Assembly: GCA_000727475.1 (NCBI GenBank)
Contig: KL647310.1
Span: forward strand, 434,001-498,000
DNA length: 64,000 nt
Direction of reading: 5' to 3'
Source: Sarcocystis neurona
Lineage: Eukaryota > Apicomplexa > Conoidasida > Eucoccidiorida > Sarcocystidae
How positions within the stretch are numbered: position 1 is the first letter of the stretch; every line of letters starts with the position of its first letter. The translations under genes were made by a program, and so were the position numbers. Positions 61,942 through 64,000 of this stretch are shown piece by piece. The notes beneath the pieces were generated by a model, which did no database searches, was not told the DNA's origin, and worked only from the letters and a program-made list of their open reading frames with translations.

Positions 61942-62017
61942 GTTCTGCTGCTGTGGCGTTCTGCTGCTGTGGCGTTCTGCTGCTGTGGCGTTCTGCTGCT
62001 GTGGCGTTCTGCTGTTT
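61942..62017. repeat. 16-bp minisatellite, 4 perfect units
   Basis: Unit GTTCTGCTGCTGTGGC at 61942, 61958, 61974 and 61990, plus a partial copy from 62006. No substitutions between full units, so it is young or homogenised. Located in the intron between exons 2 and 3. Confidence 0.95.
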
Positions 62018-62138
62018 GTGGACGAGATGTTTATTGAAGAAGCACTCCACACGGCCACAGACAAGCGTTCTTCATGATTGTTTGTCCAGCCCTAGAGGCG
62101 CGACTGCTTCCGCAGCGCCTCAAAAGTAGACGACTCAC

Positions 62139-62289
62139 CAGCTGTGCTTTGTAGCCAAAGTGCGCACTGACAACGTAGTCGAGAGAACAATCCTCGGCCT
62201 GCGTCTCCACAGCAGTCGCCAGTCGCTTGATGGACTCGCGGTCGATAGCTTTCGGTCGCCGAAGGTGGAGTGAAGAGCCAAATGGATGT
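62139..62289 (-). CDS. Exon 2: ectodomain segment
   Basis: The acceptor (TTGGATATCAG) gives one base that completes exon 1's Arg codon. The exon ends in phase at CAGCTG before a GTGAGT donor. About 50 residues, including KRLATAVETQAEDCSLDYVV and AHFGYKAQL. The other two frames here are also open, but only this one fits both neighbours. The 2.8-kb intron that follows contains a 16-bp minisatellite (61942-62017), many AT/CA microsatellites, a (GT)n run near 59661 and a CTG-rich (sense) zone just before exon 3. Not assigned to a family. Confidence 0.7.
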
Positions 62290-62974
62290 CTGATATCCAA
62301 CAAGGTCGAGGCGGTGATGCGCGTACATCGCGCGAACAGCCCAGCATACGCAGTAGGACGAGCAGCGCATCAAGCGCAGCATCAGCAGCCAAAAAACATT
62401 CGTAAAAATGCCACGTTTGATATTGGCAAGCTCAGACTGCAGCAAAAGCCGAGCCGTTCACTGGGAAGAAACAATCGTGCCGAGGAAGAGCGCGCAGCGC
62501 TACTACCTAGGAAAATCTCTGTCCAAATGTGTAGTTTCGAGTGTAACTACAGACCAAAAACAGAGCTCGACGAACTCCTGTGGTGCACACACAAGAAATG
62601 TGCAGCACAGCAAAGGGAAACTGCCATGGTGAATTCCGGCGTGTCAAGCTGGATATGCGAGGGCTGGCGTAGGTGTTTTGCTGCAAGTCCCTCTCGCTGC
62701 TCTGACTCCTTTGTTGCGTCTTCTGCCTCTGCTAATGCGGCTGCGACTCTAATCTCCCTACCCTCCTCTCTGTCTAGCACTAGTTTGCGCCCTGCTCACC
62801 CCCCTCTGCTGCTGCTGCCTTCTCTGGTGTCACGCGAGTTTTGCCTCTGCTGGTGAGTCCTGCTTTTGCTGGCCTTTCTTCTTCACAACTCCCTGAGGCG
62901 CTGCTCGGGCCGCACCACTTCCCTTATTTTCACCGTGTAAGACAATCCTACACGCCGCTGCGCCGCTGCAACTT

Positions 62975-63172
62975 CCTCTGCTGGTGCAGCCACCTCTGCT
63001 GGTGCAGTCACCTCTGCTGGTGCAGTCACCTCTGCTGGTGCAGCCACCTCTGCTGGTGCAGCCACCTCTGCTGGTGCAGCCACCTCTGCTGGTGCAGCCA
63101 CCTCTGCTGGTGCAGCCACCTCTGCTGGTGCAGCCACCTCTGCTGGTGCAGCCACCTCTGCTGATGCTGCTG
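62975..63172. repeat. 18-bp minisatellite, 10 full units
   Basis: Unit CCTCTGCTGGTGCAGCCA on the plus strand, starting at 62975 and every 18 bases to 63137, then a decayed partial unit. Units 2 and 3 have CAGT where the others have CAGC. Because 18 is a multiple of 3 and no stop occurs, all six frames are open; on the gene strand one reads EVAAPA repeats. It lies in intron 1, which is phase-consistent without it. Confidence 0.95.
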
Positions 63173-63513
63173 CCCTGCTGGTTCAGCTTCTTCTGTTCCT
63201 GCGGTTTCTTCTGCTGTTGCTGCTTTTTCGGCCGTTGCAGCTTCATCTGCTGCTCCTCATCTTCTACTATTCCTCCCCTAGATTTCACCATTTGCGCACG
63301 TAGTCCTCTCTGCCTTCTTCTTTACCCATGTTTTCTTTTATTCTCCGTGTCGCTGTTCTCTCTCTTCTTTCACAGCCTTACTCCGCCTGCCTCCTTCTCT
63401 TCTTCACTGTCACTCGTGCGAGCTCGACTTCTCCAAAAGGGTAAAGTCTCCGTCTTTTGTTTTTTTTCCCTTTCCTCCGTCCCCAGCTTTTCCACCCACG
63501 CTGCTCCCCTTAC

Positions 63514-64000
63514 CTCATTAGCGGTCTGTCTTTGAGTTCAGGTGGCAAATCGAATATCTGCAGCTTGACGTTCGCCAGAGTGACAGGAATGGAGAAGTGG
63601 GCAGCGACGTAAGTGAATTTTCGCAAAAAAAGTTCCAACGAAGAAAACCGCGAAGGCAGCAGTCTCCGCATCACCAACAACGGATAGTCGGTGAAAGTCA
63701 AGTCGCTCCCCACGAGCACCTCAGGGGACCACTTGGACTGTCCTATGGTTCTGCCGTGGCTGCTGAAGAGCAGCACACGCACGCGGTATTTGGTGGACGC
63801 GTCAAGTTTGTAATGCTGCGCCGTATCCATCTCGATCAACCCTGGATGTTGCGCCGGAAGGAAAAGTTCTCGCTGATTTAAACCCAGCTGGTGCACCGTC
63901 TCAACAGCAGTCCCAGGCAGATAGAGATACACCTCCTTGCTTGCGTAGCGCTGCTTCACAGCTGCGACTGCTGGGTCCTCTTCTGCTTCCACCCACGCAC
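63514..64000 (-). CDS. Exon 1 (partial): FN3-like ectodomain segment
   Basis: The frame is open to the upper window edge, so the exon start is not seen. It ends at a GTAAGG donor after two bases of a split Arg codon. About 160 residues. An acidic lead (EAEEDP) is followed by beta-strand-like text such as YRVRVLLFSSHGRTIGQS and KWSPEVLVG, which resembles the end of a fibronectin type III domain, and then a mixed hydrophobic part (LQIFDLPPEL). No membrane segment. The 1.2-kb intron that follows holds an 18-bp minisatellite at 62975-63172 and a plus-strand pyrimidine-rich zone around 63290-63500. FN3 is a resemblance only. Confidence 0.75.

Larger units (their letters stand above)
1..64000 (-). 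other. Giant multi-exon membrane-protein gene, both ends outside the window
   Basis: Forty-two exons on the minus strand, placed by GT donors and YAG acceptors, chain without a phase break across the window. Coding total is about 7.9 kb (around 2,640 codons). Introns range from about 0.2 to 3.9 kb. Order of modules from the 5' side: FN3-like and Kre9/KNH-like ectodomain, four to five membrane segments, long helical region with EF-hand-like motifs and an acidic stretch, near-canonical EF-hand plus membrane segment plus coiled coil, then an Ig-like (He_PIG-like) region. The phase agreement is seen in the sequence. Membrane topology and domain names are judged by eye from residue patterns. No start or stop codon is placed. 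Alternative: two adjacent genes with a boundary near 30 kb (see findings). Several short exons are uncertain. Confidence 0.7.

Noticed and set aside
62883..63155. EVAAPA repeat frame as a proper exon
   Set aside because: The array is open in all six frames because its unit is 18 bases without stops; exons 1 and 2 join in phase without it. Kept only as a low-interest alternative.
1..64000. CRISPR array, insertion sequence, retroelement, bacterial operon or rRNA
   Set aside because: The tandem repeats lack a spacer-repeat layout, no transposase or reverse-transcriptase text was seen in any frame, and coding is in spliced exons.

Overview
The window looks like one slice of a single, very large, intron-rich eukaryotic gene read on the minus strand. 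No bacterial-style operon, rRNA, tRNA, CRISPR array, transposase or reverse transcriptase is visible. I built the gene model by hand. Each exon was placed between a YAG acceptor and a GT donor, and the reading phase was then carried from exon to exon. With the sites chosen, 42 exons chain without a phase break from the top edge (64000) to the bottom edge (1). They cover about 7.9 kb of coding sequence, roughly 2,640 codons, or about 12% of the window. Neither the true start codon nor the true stop codon is inside the window, so the complete protein is larger.

Reading the gene from its 5' side (high coordinates): exons 1-9 (64.0-45.5 kb) encode a beta-rich, probably extracellular or lumenal region. 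Part of it resembles an FN3-like fold, and exons 7-8 resemble the Kre9/KNH (Ser-Thr-rich GPI-anchored family) beta domain. Exons 10-12 (44.2-41.6 kb) encode a cluster of four to five membrane segments. Exons 13-36 (41.2-13.5 kb) encode a long, mostly helical, probably cytosolic region with several degenerate EF-hand-like helix-loop-helix stretches and an acidic segment. Exons 37-39 (12.3-9.1 kb) contain a near-canonical EF-hand, another membrane segment and a coiled coil. Exons 40-42 (7.6 kb to the lower edge) return to an Ig-like fold of the He_PIG kind. I do not recognise the protein as a named gene. The architecture suggests a giant multi-module membrane protein with calcium-binding elements, but no function can be assigned from the sequence.

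The host is probably an apicomplexan of the coccidian type (Eimeria/Cyclospora-like). This is inference, from balanced base composition, abundant CAG/CTG triplet runs, dense long introns, acceptors of the form (C/T)GCAG, and the protein style. Another intron-rich alveolate (chromerid, dinoflagellate relative) is not excluded.

The introns (about 88% of the window) are full of structure. There are dozens of (AT)n microsatellites set in alternating CACGTGTAC-type sequence, minisatellites with 16-, 18- and 30-bp units, decayed tandem arrays with units of about 98, 123 and 183 bp, and long purine- or pyrimidine-skewed tracts. Two exons (6 and 23) each lie inside a roughly 90% identical inverted repeat, and a piece of exon 37 has been copied into its own upstream intron. 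These are the observations I consider most worth checking.
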